DNA of 64,000 nt from an uncultured Clostridium sp. (GTDB lineage Bacteria > Bacillota > Clostridia > TANB77 > CAG-508), in assembly GCA_900557195.1 (NCBI GenBank), contig USRT01000005.1, positions 1-64,000 on the forward strand. Reading direction: 5' to 3'. Positions 7,926 through 18,375 of this stretch are shown in pieces. How positions within the stretch are numbered: the stretch's first letter is position 1; each line of letters begins with the position of its first letter. Below the pieces are notes generated by a model. The model worked only from the letters and a program-made list of their open reading frames with translations, did no database searches and was not told the origin of the DNA. The position numbers and the translations under genes were made by a program.

Positions 7926-9907
7926 ATGATTTTAGAGGGTAAAATAATAGGTAATCGATATGAAATAATAGAAAAAATAGGAAATGGACGGTATGGCTAC
8001 AGTTTATAAAGCAAAATGTCATGTCCTTAATAGATATGTAGCTATAAAAGTGTTAAGAGATGAATTTACAACAGACGAGGAGTTTATTAAAAGATTTAAT
8101 TCAGAGGCACAAGCAGCTGCAAGTTTAACACATCCTAATATTGTATCTATTTATGATGTAGGTAATGAAGGAAATTTATATTATATAGTAATGGAACTAA
8201 TACAAGGAAAGACATTAAAACAGATTATTTCAGAAGATGGCACTTTGCCATGGAAATGGTCTGTTAATATTGCAATACAAATAGCTTCAGCTCTAGAAGT
8301 TGCACACAAAAATAATATAGTACATAGAGATATAAAACCTCATAATATTATTATAACTGAAGATGGAATAGCAAAGGTTACAGATTTTGGAATAGCAAAA
8401 GCAGTTTCAAATTCTACAATTACAGCATTTGGAACAACTATTGGTTCTGTACATTATTTTTCGCCAGAACATGCAAGAGGAGGATTTACAGATGCTAAGT
8501 CTGATTTATATTCTCTAGGGGTTGTTATGTATGAAATGCTAACAGGAAGAGTACCTTTTGATGCAGATACACCAGTATCTATTGCTTTAAAACATATGCA
8601 AGAAAAAGCGGTTGAACCAATAAAGCTAAATCCTGCAATTCCTTTTGCAGTAAATCAAATAATAATAAAAGCTATGCAAAAAGAATTAAACTTGAGATAT
8701 CAATCTGCAACCGAAATGTTAAGAGACTTAAGTTTAGCATTGAAAAATCCAGATGGTAATTTTGTGATAGAGCATAATTTTGATGCAACACTTACACAGA
8801 GAATACCAACAATAAATAGTGAAGTATTACATGGTGAACAAAAAAATAGTGATAGTAAAAATAAGGATAAGGATGAAAGTTACTTTAAGAAACATCCTAA
8901 AACTAAAATTGCTGTGTTTGTTTTGATCTTTATATTAGTTTGTGCATTATGTTTTGGTATACCATATCTTTTAATGGTTGGACTAAATAAAGCACCTGAA
9001 AATGTAGATATGCCAGATATTACAGGATTAACAATACAAGAAGCAGAAAGCAAATTAAAAGATATAAAAGTTACATACAATATAGCATCTGAAGAATATA
9101 ATAATGAAGTAGAAAAAGGAAAAATTATTTCTCAAGATCCACCAGCAGGTTATAAAGTTTTAGAAAAAAGTACTGTATCAATAGTTATAAGTAAAGGAAC
9201 AGAACTTGTTAAAGTTCCAAAATTAGCAGGAAGTACATTTGAAGAAGCAGAAAGTAGCCTAAGTGATGTTAATTTAAATGTAGAAAGAATTGAAGAAACC
9301 AGTCAAAAAATACAAGAAGGGATTGTAATAAGACAAGATCCAAAAGAAAATACAGAAGCTAAAGCAGGTGACACTGTAAAGGTTTATGTAAGTAAAGGTA
9401 CAGGAATTAAACAAATAGCAGTTCCTTCGGCTATAGGAGAAACAGAAGAAAATGCTAAAAAGAGTTTAACAGATGCACGGATTTGAAGTTTCTGTTACAT
9501 ATGAAGAAGATACTAAAAAATCTAATGGTGTTGTTTTAAAACAAAGTTTAGAAGTAGGAAAAACTGTAGATGAAGGAAGCAAAATAGTAATTACAGTAAA
9601 TAAATTAGCAGAAATAAAAAAAGGAACAGTTAATGTAAATGTAAAATCAATTACAAAATATAAACCAGAAGTTGATGAAGATGGAGAAGAAATTCCAGCA
9701 GACGATGTAGAAGTTATGGTAAAAGTAACATCTGCTGGAACAGAAGATACTGTATATAAAAAGAAAATTGGAAAAGATACAGAAAATATAAATTTAACAG
9801 TTCAAGGAGTAGGAACAATTACAGTTAAAGTATATGTTTCAGGAATTTTAGAAAGACAAACTCAAATGAACTTAAATGATGCAAATACAGTTTGGACAGC
9901 AGAATAG
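7926..9907 (+). CDS. prkC: PASTA-domain Ser/Thr protein kinase; two +1 CGG sites
   Basis: About 659 residues if two +1 changes are accepted, at C7989 and C9478. Start ATG 7926; the first codons end in 'KIGNG', then CGG: skipping C gives the glycine-rich loop 'IGNGGMATVYK'. Kinase motifs follow: 'VAIKVL', 'VHRDIKPHNI', 'DFGIA', 'GSVHYFSPE'. A membrane segment at ~320-340 leads to about three extracellular PASTA domains and a C-terminal beta-rich region. At 9478 GCA CGG ATT TGA would stop the protein; skipping C gives 'TDAGFEVSV', a normal PASTA continuation. It senses muropeptides/lipid II and signals to growth and cell-wall functions. Confidence 0.9.
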
Positions 9908-9966
9908 AATAAACATTGCCCATTAGGTTGCCATTAGGGACGGGGAATTTTGGCACATCTATGATT

Positions 9967-10222
9967 GGGAACATTGGGGACGGGGTTAAATGTTCACTTA
10001 AATTGAACACTAGGGAATGAAGATAAATGTTCATAATATACAAGTTAATACATAATATTACTTAGTATATTAACAAGTCATACTCTTGTAGGTACTTTTT
10101 AGTGAATATTTGACTTTGTCTCTAATGTTTTTTATAAGTGAATATTCAGGGGTAACCCTGTCCTAAATGTTTCATTACATCGAACATTTAACCAAGTCCA
10201 AAATGTTCGTCCCCGATGTTTC
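9967..10222. repeat. Degenerate palindromic element with GGGGACG ends
   Basis: The ends are imperfect inverted repeats: 'AACATTGGGGACG' near 9971 and, on the other strand, 'AACATCGGGGACG' near 10220, followed on both arms by repeated AAATGTTC / GAACATTT blocks. It fills the prkC-rsgA gap (9908-10243) and contains no plausible ORF. It shares the GGGACG end with the elements at 942 and 56153. Confidence 0.55.
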
Positions 10223-10243
10223 AAGAAAAGGAGTAAATAAATA

Positions 10244-11128
10244 GTGGCAAAAGGAATAATTATTAACAATATTTCTAATATGTATCAAGTTGAAATCGAT
10301 AATAAAATAATTAATTGTAATGCAAGAGGAAAATTAAAAAAAGAAGCTATGATTCCAGTTGTAGGAGATATAGTAGAAATAGAAGTTATAGATGAAGAAA
10401 AATTATTAGGAATTATAAATAATATAGAAAATAGAAAAAATTATATTAAAAGACCTAAAATGGCAAATTTATCACAGATTATTTTTGTAGTTTCTATAAA
10501 AATGCCAAAAACAGATTTATTATTATTAGATAAACAAATTGCATATGTAGAATATAAAGGGCTAAAGCCAATAATTTGTATTAATAAAGTCGATTTAGAT
10601 GACGAAGAAATCGCAGATAAAATAGAATATATGTATAAAAATATTGGCTATACAGTTATTAGAACAGTTGCAAACCAAGGAATTGGTGTAAATGATTTAA
10701 AGACTATTTTGAAAGATAATATTACAGCTTTTTCAGGAAATTCGGGAGTTGGAAAGTCTAGTTTAATTAATTCTTTATTTAGTGATAATTTAACTAGGGA
10801 AGGACTAATTAGCAATAAAAATAAAAGAGGAAAAAATACTACAACTTCTGTAAGATTATATAAATTAGATAATAATTCTTATATTGCAGATACACCAGGA
10901 TTTTCTAGTTTTGAAATTAATGAAATAGAAAGTAAAGATTTATATAAATATTTTAAAGACTTAAAAGAATATGATAAAACCTGTGAATTTATAGGTTGTA
11001 GTCATATAAAAGAGGAAAAGTGCGGAATAAAACAGGCTTTAGAAGAAGGAAAGATAAGTAAAGATAGATATGAAAGATATTGCAAAATATATAATGAATT
11101 AAAGATTAAGGAGGCACGTAAATGGTAG
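10244..11128 (+). CDS. rsgA: Small ribosomal subunit biogenesis GTPase
   Basis: 294 residues, GTG start with AAAGGAG upstream. RsgA checks late 30S maturation. An OB-fold precedes a circularly permuted GTPase: G4 'NKVD', then P-loop 'GNSGVGKSS', then G3 'DTPGF', and a zinc knuckle near the end ('CEFIGCSHIKEEKCGI'). Its stop overlaps the rpe start by seven bases, so the two are translationally coupled. Confidence 0.95.
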   Translation: MAKGIIINNISNMYQVEIDNKIINCNARGKLKKEAMIPVVGDIVEIEVIDEEKLLGIINNIENRKNYIKRPKMANLSQIIFVVSIKMPKTDLLLLDKQIAYVEYKGLKPIICINKVDLDDEEIADKIEYMYKNIGYTVIRTVANQGIGVNDLKTILKDNITAFSGNSGVGKSSLINSLFSDNLTREGLISNKNKRGKNTTTSVRLYKLDNNSYIADTPGFSSFEINEIESKDLYKYFKDLKEYDKTCEFIGCSHIKEEKCGIKQALEEGKISKDRYERYCKIYNELKIKEARKW

Positions 11129-11781
11129 AAGTTTCAACATCAATATTATCTGTAAAAAAAGAAGATATAATAACTACTATATACGATTTAGAAACAGCTC
11201 ATACAGACTATTTTCATATAGATGTTATGGATGGGAAGTTTGTAGAAAATAATACAGCAAGTTTAATGCTTGAATATAGTGAATATATAAAACAAATATC
11301 TAATATACCATTAGATGTTCATTTAATGGTTAAAGATGTAAAATCTTATGTAACAAGTTATTTAGGTTTAAATCCAAATATAATTACATTTCATTTAGAA
11401 GCATGTAAAGATAAAAATGAAGTAATGGAATTAATAAAATATATAAAGGAAAATAATTGTAAAGTAGGTATTGCTATTAAACCACATACAAGTTTAGAAG
11501 AGATATACGAACTTTTACCATATATACATATGTGTTTAGTTATGACTGTAGAGCCAGGAAAGGGTGGACAAAAATTGATTCCTTCTACTATAGAGAAGAT
11601 AAAAGGGTTAAATATGTATGTAACAGAAAATAATATAGAGTTAGATATTGAGGCAGATGGCGGAATAAATGTAGACAATATAGAAGAAATAGCAGGTGCA
11701 GGTATCAATATTGCTGTAGTAGGTAGTGGAATTTTGAATTCTGACAATTATAGTGAATATATAAAGAAACTAAAGCAATAA
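11122..11781 (+). CDS. rpe: Ribulose-phosphate 3-epimerase
   Basis: 219 residues, TIM barrel. It interconverts ribulose-5-P and xylulose-5-P in the pentose phosphate pathway. Visible: 'FHIDVMDGKFV', 'LDVHLMV', 'MTVEPGKGGQ', 'EADGGIN', 'VVGSGI', including metal-binding His/Asp. It is the last gene of the rlmN-rpe block and ends just before a shared bidirectional terminator. Confidence 0.95.
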   Translation: MVEVSTSILSVKKEDIITTIYDLETAHTDYFHIDVMDGKFVENNTASLMLEYSEYIKQISNIPLDVHLMVKDVKSYVTSYLGLNPNIITFHLEACKDKNEVMELIKYIKENNCKVGIAIKPHTSLEEIYELLPYIHMCLVMTVEPGKGGQKLIPSTIEKIKGLNMYVTENNIELDIEADGGINVDNIEEIAGAGINIAVVGSGILNSDNYSEYIKKLKQ

Positions 11782-11815
11782 TTATGTGATAAATTTGTTA
11801 ATAATATTTTTATAA

Positions 11816-11852
11816 GAAAAAGAAGAATAAATATTTATTCTTCTTTTTTTCT
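11816..11852. terminator. Bidirectional terminator between rpe and the DUF4364 gene
   Basis: Near-perfect palindrome AAAGAAGAATAA / TTATTCTTCTTT with T tracts on both strands. It covers the last codons of the - strand gene. Confidence 0.75.
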
Positions 11853-12378
11853 TTCAGTCAAAGCTTTTAATATCTTAGGATAAATAGATTCTGCATTAGA
11901 TTTCCAATTATCTACGATTTCTTTTGCTTGCTGTCTTGAACCAGCAAATGTTTTTACTTCAAAAACAGTCTCACTATTTTCAACTATTTTACAAAAAACA
12001 ATATAATTATTTTCACTACGAGGTGTATATTCAGCTACAACAGAGTACTCTTCTTCAGAACTTTCTAATTCTTTCTTTAAATTTGTATCTGCTTTTAATT
12101 TGATAATACCTGGAAGGATATCCATAGTAAGTGCAAGTGTATTTTTTCCACTTTCGGTGATTTCGTAAACACTTCCGGCTTTCTTTATGATAGTTTATTA
12201 CAAATTTTGTTTCTATTAAATCTAAAAGAAATTGTTGAAAATAGAAATAATTCATATCAAGTGCAGATAGCACTAATTTGTAAAGGCTATCGTTTGTTAT
12301 TGGTTTATTTACTTTGTCTAATATATATAAAATTAATACTTTATTTTCAGCTAAAGCTTCGCTATCAGATGTTAACAT
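11835..12378 (-). CDS. DUF4364-family protein, probable DNA-binding regulator; one +1 CGG site
   Basis: 180 residues after one +1 change at complement of G12177 (C on the coding strand). The first part ('ENKVLILYILDKVNKPITNDSL') looks like a winged-helix domain; the unshifted frame meets CGG after 'HKES'. Skipping C gives 'KESGSVYEITESGKNTL', which joins the second part ('SRQQAKEIVDNWK'). Length and two-part shape match the clostridial DUF4364 family, whose role is not established. ATG 12378 has GGAGT upstream. It is convergent with rpe. Confidence 0.75.
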
Positions 12379-12565
12379 CAATTTTATTCAACTCCTATGT
12401 TCATAAATTATAAAAATCTAAAAGAATTATATCATAAAAAAAAATAAAATACTATTGTTTTATGAAGAAAAATGATATACTTTATATAAATATGTTGCAA
12501 AACACAGACTACTTTTTGTTTTAGAGAATATATAAGATGTTTGTAGAATATAAGGAGGATGAGAT

Positions 12566-13285
12566 ATGAAAGATTTATATAAAGTTTTGGAAGTTGATAG
12601 GAAAGCTTCGATAGATGTAATTGAAAAGGCATATAAAGTTCTTGCAAAGAAAAATCATCCTGATTTACAAAGTACTCAAGAAGCAAAAAAGCAAGCAGAA
12701 GAAAATATAAAAAAGATAAATGAGGCATATGAGATTCTAAAAGATGAAGAAAAAAGAAGAAAATATGATTTGGAATTAGAACAAGAAGAAAAAAGAAATA
12801 CAATAAATAATACAAAATATAATTCAAATTATAGAAATACAAATTATAATAATTCAGGTGTTAATGGTGTTACGTACAATAACGTGAATTACAATCGAAA
12901 TGTAGGAACTACAAATAATACAAAATGTAATAATAGAACTAATTATCAGTCAAATTATGACCAAAATAGTGAGCAAAATAATCAGAGTTCAGACACAGAA
13001 TTAACAGATAAACAAAGAAAAAAGTTAAATAAAAAATTACAAAGAAAAATGGAAGATGAATATTTAAGGGCATATGGAGATTATCTTACTAAAAATGGGT
13101 ATAAAGTTGCTTTTAGAGTAAATTGGAGAAAGTTGCCATATTTATTAATTATAATCTTAGGTGTTATTGTAATAGGAGCCTTTTTATGGTACTTTCCAAT
13201 AACTAATAAATATATAGTTTCTGTATATGAAGATAATATAATAATAAAAAAGATAGTTGATGTAATAATTAGTTTGTTTAAGTAA
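12566..13285 (+). CDS. J-domain (DnaJ-like) membrane protein
   Basis: 239 residues. An N-terminal J domain (residues ~1-70) carries the HPD tripeptide ('KKNHPDL') that activates DnaK ATPase. An Asn-rich linker (~85-145) and a charged helix follow, then a single C-terminal membrane segment ('LLIIILGVIVIGAFLW'). There are no zinc-finger or C-terminal DnaJ domains, so it is a specialised membrane-anchored co-chaperone. AGGAGG lies upstream of the start. Confidence 0.85.
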   Translation: MKDLYKVLEVDRKASIDVIEKAYKVLAKKNHPDLQSTQEAKKQAEENIKKINEAYEILKDEEKRRKYDLELEQEEKRNTINNTKYNSNYRNTNYNNSGVNGVTYNNVNYNRNVGTTNNTKCNNRTNYQSNYDQNSEQNNQSSDTELTDKQRKKLNKKLQRKMEDEYLRAYGDYLTKNGYKVAFRVNWRKLPYLLIIILGVIVIGAFLWYFPITNKYIVSVYEDNIIIKKIVDVIISLFK

Positions 13286-13355
13286 TTTGTATATAAAATT
13301 ATATTTTGGATATAATTTATATAAAAAATTTAAGGTAAAGGAGATGTTACAAAAG

Positions 13356-14433
13356 ATGGAAAGGAAAGTAAGAGTTGTTCAATTTGGTACAGGAAAGATG
13401 TCAGTTTATACTATGAGATATGTAGAGGAAAAGGGTGGAGAGATTGTTGGTGCAATTGATGTAAATCCATCAGTTATAGGAAAAGATATAGGAGAAATAA
13501 TTGGAGGAGAAAATAAAAATATAAAAGTAATAAGTTTAGAAAATGCTGAAAAAATGCTAAAAGATGTTAAGCCAGATATATGTATTGTTACAACAATGAG
13601 TTTATTAAAAGATGTGGAAGATGCACTTATGTTATGTGCAAAATTAGGAATAAATGCAATCACCACATGTGAGGAAGCATTTTATCCATGGAATTCTAAT
13701 CCAAATGTTACACAAAAAATAGATGAACTTGCTAAACAAAATGGATGTACTATAACAGGTAGTGGATATCAAGATATATATTGGGGGCAATTAATTAGTT
13801 CGATAGCAGGTTCAACACATAAGATTACTAAAATAAAAGGTAGTTCAAGTTATAATGTAGAAGATTATGGTATAGCATTAGCTAAGGCACATGGTGCAGG
13901 ACTTACATTAGAAGCTTTTGAAAAAGAAGTTGCTTCAGCAGATAATATTGAAGATGAAGAAAGACAAAGGTTAATTAATCAAGGAGAGTTTATGCCATCA
14001 TATATGTGGAATGTAAATCGGATGGCTTTGTTCCAAATTAGGACTAACGCCTATATCTCAAACTCAGAAGTGTGTACCACAAACATATAAAGAAGATATA
14101 TATTCTTCTACATTAGATATGACAGTTAAAACAGGTGACGCTACAGGAATGAGTGCTGTTGTTACAACAACTACAAAAGAAGGTATTATAATCGAAAGTG
14201 AATGTATAGGTAAAGTCTATTCTAAAGAAGACTATGATAAAAATGAATGGACTATATATGGTGAGCCAAATACATCAATAGTGGTTGCAAGACCTTCTAC
14301 AGTAGAATTAACTTGTGCAAGTGTGGTTAATAGAATACCCGATGTAATAAATTCTGCTTCAGGATATGTTACAACTGAAAAATTTGGAGAATTAAATTAT
14401 AGAGTGAAACCTTTAAATGAGTATGTAAGATAG
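13356..14433 (+). CDS. 2,4-diaminopentanoate dehydrogenase-like NAD(P)-binding protein; one +1 CGG site
   Basis: 358 residues after a +1 change at C14019. A Rossmann nucleotide-binding motif ('VVQFGTGKMS') opens the protein, as in dihydrodipicolinate-reductase-like enzymes; 'TCEEAFYPW' and 'TGSGYQD' resemble clostridial 2,4-diaminopentanoate dehydrogenase (ornithine fermentation). In the unshifted frame 'MWNVN' is followed by CGG and a wrong tail; skipping C gives 'NVNGWLCSKLGL' and runs to the natural end. ATG 13356 has GGAG 12 bases upstream. No other ornithine genes are nearby, so substrate assignment is tentative. Confidence 0.65.
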
Positions 14434-14462
14434 ATGTATTAATACATTCAGAAAATTAATAT

Positions 14463-14508
14463 TATAAAAAATCAAAGACGACTACAAATAAATTGCAGTC
14501 GTCTTCTT
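14463..14508. terminator. Bidirectional terminator between the dehydrogenase and purC
   Basis: Stem AAGACGACT / AGTCGTCTT with T-rich tracts on both sides; it serves the two convergent genes. Confidence 0.75.
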
Positions 14509-14528
14509 TCGGATTTGCGTGCAGTAAG

Positions 14529-15260
14529 TTATTTAACGATACGCTTTAAAATCTCTTCATAACCCTTACTAACATCACCTAAATCCTGACGAAAACGGTC
14601 TTTGTCCAGTTTTTCGCCAGTCTCAATATCGACTAAACGACAAGTGTCTGGGGAGATTTCGTCACACAGAATAATCTGGCCAGATTCGAGTCGACCAAAC
14701 TCAACCTTAAAGTCGATAAGTTTAACTCCAAGATTAGCGTAAAAATCAGACAACAATTCGCCGATTCGAGAAGTATAATACTCAATTAAATTGAGCTCCC
14801 TCTCGTTTTCGATTAAAGTCTTCTCTGGAAGTGCCAGAATAGTCTTTCTGTCGATAGGCGGGTCTCCAGCAGAGTCAGATTTGTATGTGAATTCAACAAA
14901 TGGTTCGTCGAACTCTAAACCATCTTTACATTCGTATCTCTTGCAGAAACTACCTGTTGCTATGAACCTGCAGATAACCTCTAAAGGAATCATTTCGGCG
15001 GACTTAACGATTTTAGAAGCAGGATTGCTACCTTCACAAACATAGTGAGTAGGAATTCCGTGTTCTTCCAGATATTTGAAAGTAGCAGAGGAAATCTGAT
15101 TGTTTGCGATTCCTTTGTTACTTACAACATCTGTTTTTGCACCGTTACCAGCTGAAATTCTGTCTGAAGCTTCAAGCTCCAAATAGTTAGGGTCGGTTGT
15201 GGACCAGACATTGTTTGCCTTGCCCTTATGAATTAGATCTTTCCGCATAATTTTTTGCAT
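14529..15260 (-). CDS. purC: Phosphoribosylaminoimidazole-succinocarboxamide synthase, foreign-looking composition
   Basis: 243 residues, complete SAICAR synthetase: 'GKANNVW', 'SDRISAG', 'RFIATGSF', 'DFKVEFGR', 'CDEISPDTCR'. It ligates Asp to CAIR in purine synthesis. The gene is clearly richer in G+C than its neighbours and uses codons they avoid, suggesting recent transfer. Start ATG 15260 has AAGGAA upstream. Codon 6 is CGG read as ordinary Arg (a +1 shift would meet a stop three codons on), unlike all AT-rich genes here. No other pur gene is in the window. Confidence 0.92.
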   Translation of the reverse strand: MQKIMRKDLIHKGKANNVWSTTDPNYLELEASDRISAGNGAKTDVVSNKGIANNQISSATFKYLEEHGIPTHYVCEGSNPASKIVKSAEMIPLEVICRFIATGSFCKRYECKDGLEFDEPFVEFTYKSDSAGDPPIDRKTILALPEKTLIENERELNLIEYYTSRIGELLSDFYANLGVKLIDFKVEFGRLESGQIILCDEISPDTCRLVDIETGEKLDKDRFRQDLGDVSKGYEEILKRIVK

Positions 15261-15296
15261 AACAAATTCCTTTCTACCAGTAATACTGGCTTGTCA

Positions 15297-15366
15297 TGAC
15301 CTTTTAAAAAGGTCGGTTTAAAATGCGTATGCATTATATAATACCAAATATACATAATATTGTCAA
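15297..15366 (-). promoter_or_regulatory. Promoter and leader dyad of purC
   Basis: On the - strand TTGACA (15361-15366) is followed after 17 bases by TATTAT (15338-15343). Between it and the gene a palindrome GACCTTTT / AAAAGGTC (15299-15315) could be an operator or leader hairpin; I cannot assign a regulator. The gap to pta (15367-15633) holds only AT-rich DNA with a weak dyad around 15405-15436. Confidence 0.6.
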
Positions 15367-15633
15367 TGCTTTTGGATATATTGTTGCTTAGGTGTTTAGA
15401 TTATTGTAAAGTGTAATTTATATTAAAATACACTTTATTTCTTATGAATTTTGTAGTAGAATATATCAGAAACAACACAAAATAAAGTGGAAAAATATTA
15501 ATAATATTAAAGATAGTAAAAAAATTGCAAAAATGACCAATTAGTATAGTGACTTTTTACAAAATTTGTTATATAAATAATAATAGATTTTTTATAATAT
15601 AGATTAAATGCATAAAAAGAAAGGTTTAAATTC

Positions 15634-16641
15634 ATGAATTTTATAGAAAATATTAAAGAAAAGGCAAAATCGAATAAACAAACAATAGTATTGCCAGAAG
15701 CTACAGATGTGCGTATATTAAAGGCAGCAAAAATTGTGGCAAGTCAAAACTTAGCAGATATCATTTTAGTAGGAGAAAAAGAAGATATTTATAAAATAGC
15801 AAATGAGCAAAATATAGATATTGAAAATATAAAAATAGTAGAGCCAAGTAAAGATTCAAGACATGATTTATATGTAGAAGAGTTTTTAAAATTAAGTAAA
15901 AGGTGTAATTACACTAAAGAAGAAGCAGATAAATTTTTGCTTGACCCACTATATTTTGGAATGATGATGGCTAAATTAGATGAAGCAGATGGATTGGTTG
16001 CAGGAGCTAACCACTCAACAAAGCAAATCTTACATCCAATGATGCAAATATTTAAAACAAAAAATACAAAATTATTATCTACATTTTTTATTGTAGAACA
16101 CGAAAATGAGGATTTTGGAAATAAAGATTATACATTTCTATTCTCAGATTGTGCATTAAATGAAGAACCGGGATATCTTGCTTTAGCAGAAATTGCAAAA
16201 GTATCTGCTAGAACATATGAATGGTTATTTAAAAAACAGGCAAAAGTTGGATTTTTATCTTATTCTACTTTGGGTAGTGCTAAATCTGCTTCTACAGAAA
16301 AAGTTGCAAAAGCAGCCATGCATTTAAAAAAGAAAGTTCCAAATTTGATTTGTGAGGGAGAATTACAAATAGATGCTGCAATAATGCCAGAAGTTGCTAA
16401 AATGAAATCACCAAATGGAGAGTTAAAAGGTGAAGCAAATGTATTAATATTTCCAGATATAAATGCAGGAAATATAGCATATAAGATTTTCGAGAGGTTT
16501 TCTAATGTGCGTATGTATGGACCTGCATGTCAAGGATTAGAAAAGCCAATTAACGATTTATCAAGAGCATGTAGTGTAGAGAGAGTTTGTGATACAATTG
16601 CAATTACAGCAGTACAAGCACAAGAAAAAGATAATATCTAA
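15634..16641 (+). CDS. pta: Phosphate acetyltransferase
   Basis: 335 residues, single-domain Pta. It converts acetyl-CoA and phosphate to acetyl-phosphate, the route to acetate and ATP. Motifs: 'IVLPEATDVRIL', 'DGLVAGANHST', 'LFSDCALN', 'GPACQGLEKPINDLSR'. AAAGG lies upstream. Acetate kinase is not in the window. Confidence 0.95.
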   Translation: MNFIENIKEKAKSNKQTIVLPEATDVRILKAAKIVASQNLADIILVGEKEDIYKIANEQNIDIENIKIVEPSKDSRHDLYVEEFLKLSKRCNYTKEEADKFLLDPLYFGMMMAKLDEADGLVAGANHSTKQILHPMMQIFKTKNTKLLSTFFIVEHENEDFGNKDYTFLFSDCALNEEPGYLALAEIAKVSARTYEWLFKKQAKVGFLSYSTLGSAKSASTEKVAKAAMHLKKKVPNLICEGELQIDAAIMPEVAKMKSPNGELKGEANVLIFPDINAGNIAYKIFERFSNVRMYGPACQGLEKPINDLSRACSVERVCDTIAITAVQAQEKDNI

Positions 16642-16826
16642 AGGTACTAATTAAATTATGTTATTGTAGTAAATTATGTCCAATAATACATAAATATTTT
16701 AAAAAGTTGTGATTATATCTATAATAGCATAAATTAATGTAAAATAAAGCAATACAATAAAATGTGGGGTTATAGGTAAATTCCTAAAAGTAAAAAACCT
16801 AAATATATTATATAAGGAAAGAAAAA

Positions 16827-18065
16827 ATGGAAAGAAGAGTTGTAGTAACAGGTATGGGTGCAATAACACCTATAGGAAAGACAGTAGATGAGTTTTGGAA
16901 AGGTATAAAAAATGGAGAATGTGGTATAGATGAGATTAGTCAGTTTGATACTACAGATTATAAAGTAAAGCTTGCAGCAGAAGTAAAGAACTTCATACCA
17001 GAAGATTATTTTGATAGAAAAGGTGTTAAGAGATTAGAGAGATTTTCTCAATTTGCTATAATTGCAGCAAGAGAAGCAATGAAGGATAGTGGAATAACAA
17101 AAGAAAATACTAATATGAATAAAGTAGGTGTAATTATTAGTACAGGTATTGGTGGATTAAGAACTATAGAAGATCAAACTAATGTATTATACCAAAAAGG
17201 TCCAGATAGAGTATCTCCAATGTATATTCCTATGTGTATTGGAAATATGGCATCAGGTAATGTTTCTATAGAATTAGGAGCTAAAGGAGAATCTTTTGGA
17301 ATGGTAACTGCATGTGCAAGTTCTACACATTCTATTGGTGAAGCATATCGTTTAATTAAACATGGATATCAAGATGCTGTTATTGCTGGAGGAGCAGAAA
17401 GTACAATTACACCTACAGGCGTTGCAGGTTTCACAAATATGAAAGCTTTATCTCAGAGTACAGATAAATTAAGAGCAAGTGTTCCTTTCGATAAAGAGAG
17501 AAGCGGTTTCGTAATGGCAGAAGGAGCAGGTGTTTTAATACTTGAAGATTATGAACATGCAAAGAGAAGAGGTGCAAAAATATATGCAGAAATAGTAGGA
17601 TATGGAGCAAGTTCAGATGCATATCATATTACTTCACCAGCACCAGGAGGAGAAGGTGGAGCTCGTGCAATGGTAAGCGCTATTGAAGATGCAAAAATAT
17701 CTAAGGAAGATATAGATTACATAAATGCTCATGGAACATCAACACATTTAAATGATGCATTTGAAACAGCTGCAATAAAAACAGCTTTAGGAAAAGCATG
17801 CCAAAAAGTTATGGTTAGTTCAACTAAAGGTAATACAGGACATTTACTTGGAGCTGCTGGAGCAGTAGAAGCAATTGTATGTATAAAAGCAATAAATGAT
17901 AAATTTGTACCACCAACTATTGGATACAAAGTGCCTGATGAAGAATGTGATTTAGATATTGTTCCAAATAAAGGAAGAAATACTGAAATTAAATATGCAA
18001 TGTCTAATTCATTAGGGTTTGGTGGACATAATAGTTCTGTTGTAATAAAAAAGTATGAAGAATAG
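16827..18065 (+). CDS. fabF: 3-oxoacyl-ACP synthase II
   Basis: 412 residues. It elongates acyl-ACP with malonyl-ACP in type II fatty acid synthesis. The catalytic Cys lies in 'TACASSTHSIGEA' (~residue 165) and the two His in 'NAHGTSTHLND' and 'STKGNTGHLLGAAG'. The gap before it (16642-16826) is AT-rich with no ORF. fabF, a DUF1653 gene and fabI follow in one direction with short gaps, presumably one transcript. Confidence 0.96.
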   Translation: MERRVVVTGMGAITPIGKTVDEFWKGIKNGECGIDEISQFDTTDYKVKLAAEVKNFIPEDYFDRKGVKRLERFSQFAIIAAREAMKDSGITKENTNMNKVGVIISTGIGGLRTIEDQTNVLYQKGPDRVSPMYIPMCIGNMASGNVSIELGAKGESFGMVTACASSTHSIGEAYRLIKHGYQDAVIAGGAESTITPTGVAGFTNMKALSQSTDKLRASVPFDKERSGFVMAEGAGVLILEDYEHAKRRGAKIYAEIVGYGASSDAYHITSPAPGGEGGARAMVSAIEDAKISKEDIDYINAHGTSTHLNDAFETAAIKTALGKACQKVMVSSTKGNTGHLLGAAGAVEAIVCIKAINDKFVPPTIGYKVPDEECDLDIVPNKGRNTEIKYAMSNSLGFGGHNSSVVIKKYEE

Positions 18066-18107
18066 AAATATAATAAGAAATAATCTATAAAATAGGAGAA
18101 AAATAAT

Positions 18108-18363
18108 ATGAAAGAAGTAAAAGAAGGAGAAGTTTATAGACATTTTAAAGGTCCATTTTATTATGTAATATGTATTGCAATGGATTCTGAAACACGGTGA
18201 AAGAATGGTTGTTTATAGACATTTAGATAACTCTGGAAAGATATGTGTAAGAGCTGAAAAAATGTTTTTAGAAGAAATTCCAGAAAGACCAGATAATATT
18301 ACAGGTCAAAAAGTTAGATTTGAGTTAATAGATAATTTGAAAGATTATAATCAAAATAAATAG
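18108..18363 (+). CDS. DUF1653 small protein; one +1 CGG site
   Basis: 84 residues after a +1 change at C18195. ATG 18108 has AGGAG upstream. The first part ('YRHFKGPFYYV') and second part ('MVVYRHLDNSGKICVRAEKMF') together make a standard DUF1653 domain. Without a shift the frame runs SET-CGG-TGA and stops at codon 31; skipping C gives 'DSETGERMVVYR'. It sits between fabF and fabI, 12 bases from fabI; the family's role is unknown. Confidence 0.82.
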
Positions 18364-18375
18364 GAGGATAAAAAA

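Noticed and set aside
12432..12842. - strand ORF opposite the J-domain gene
   Set aside because: Phe/Leu/Tyr-rich shadow of an AT-rich coding region with no ribosome site.
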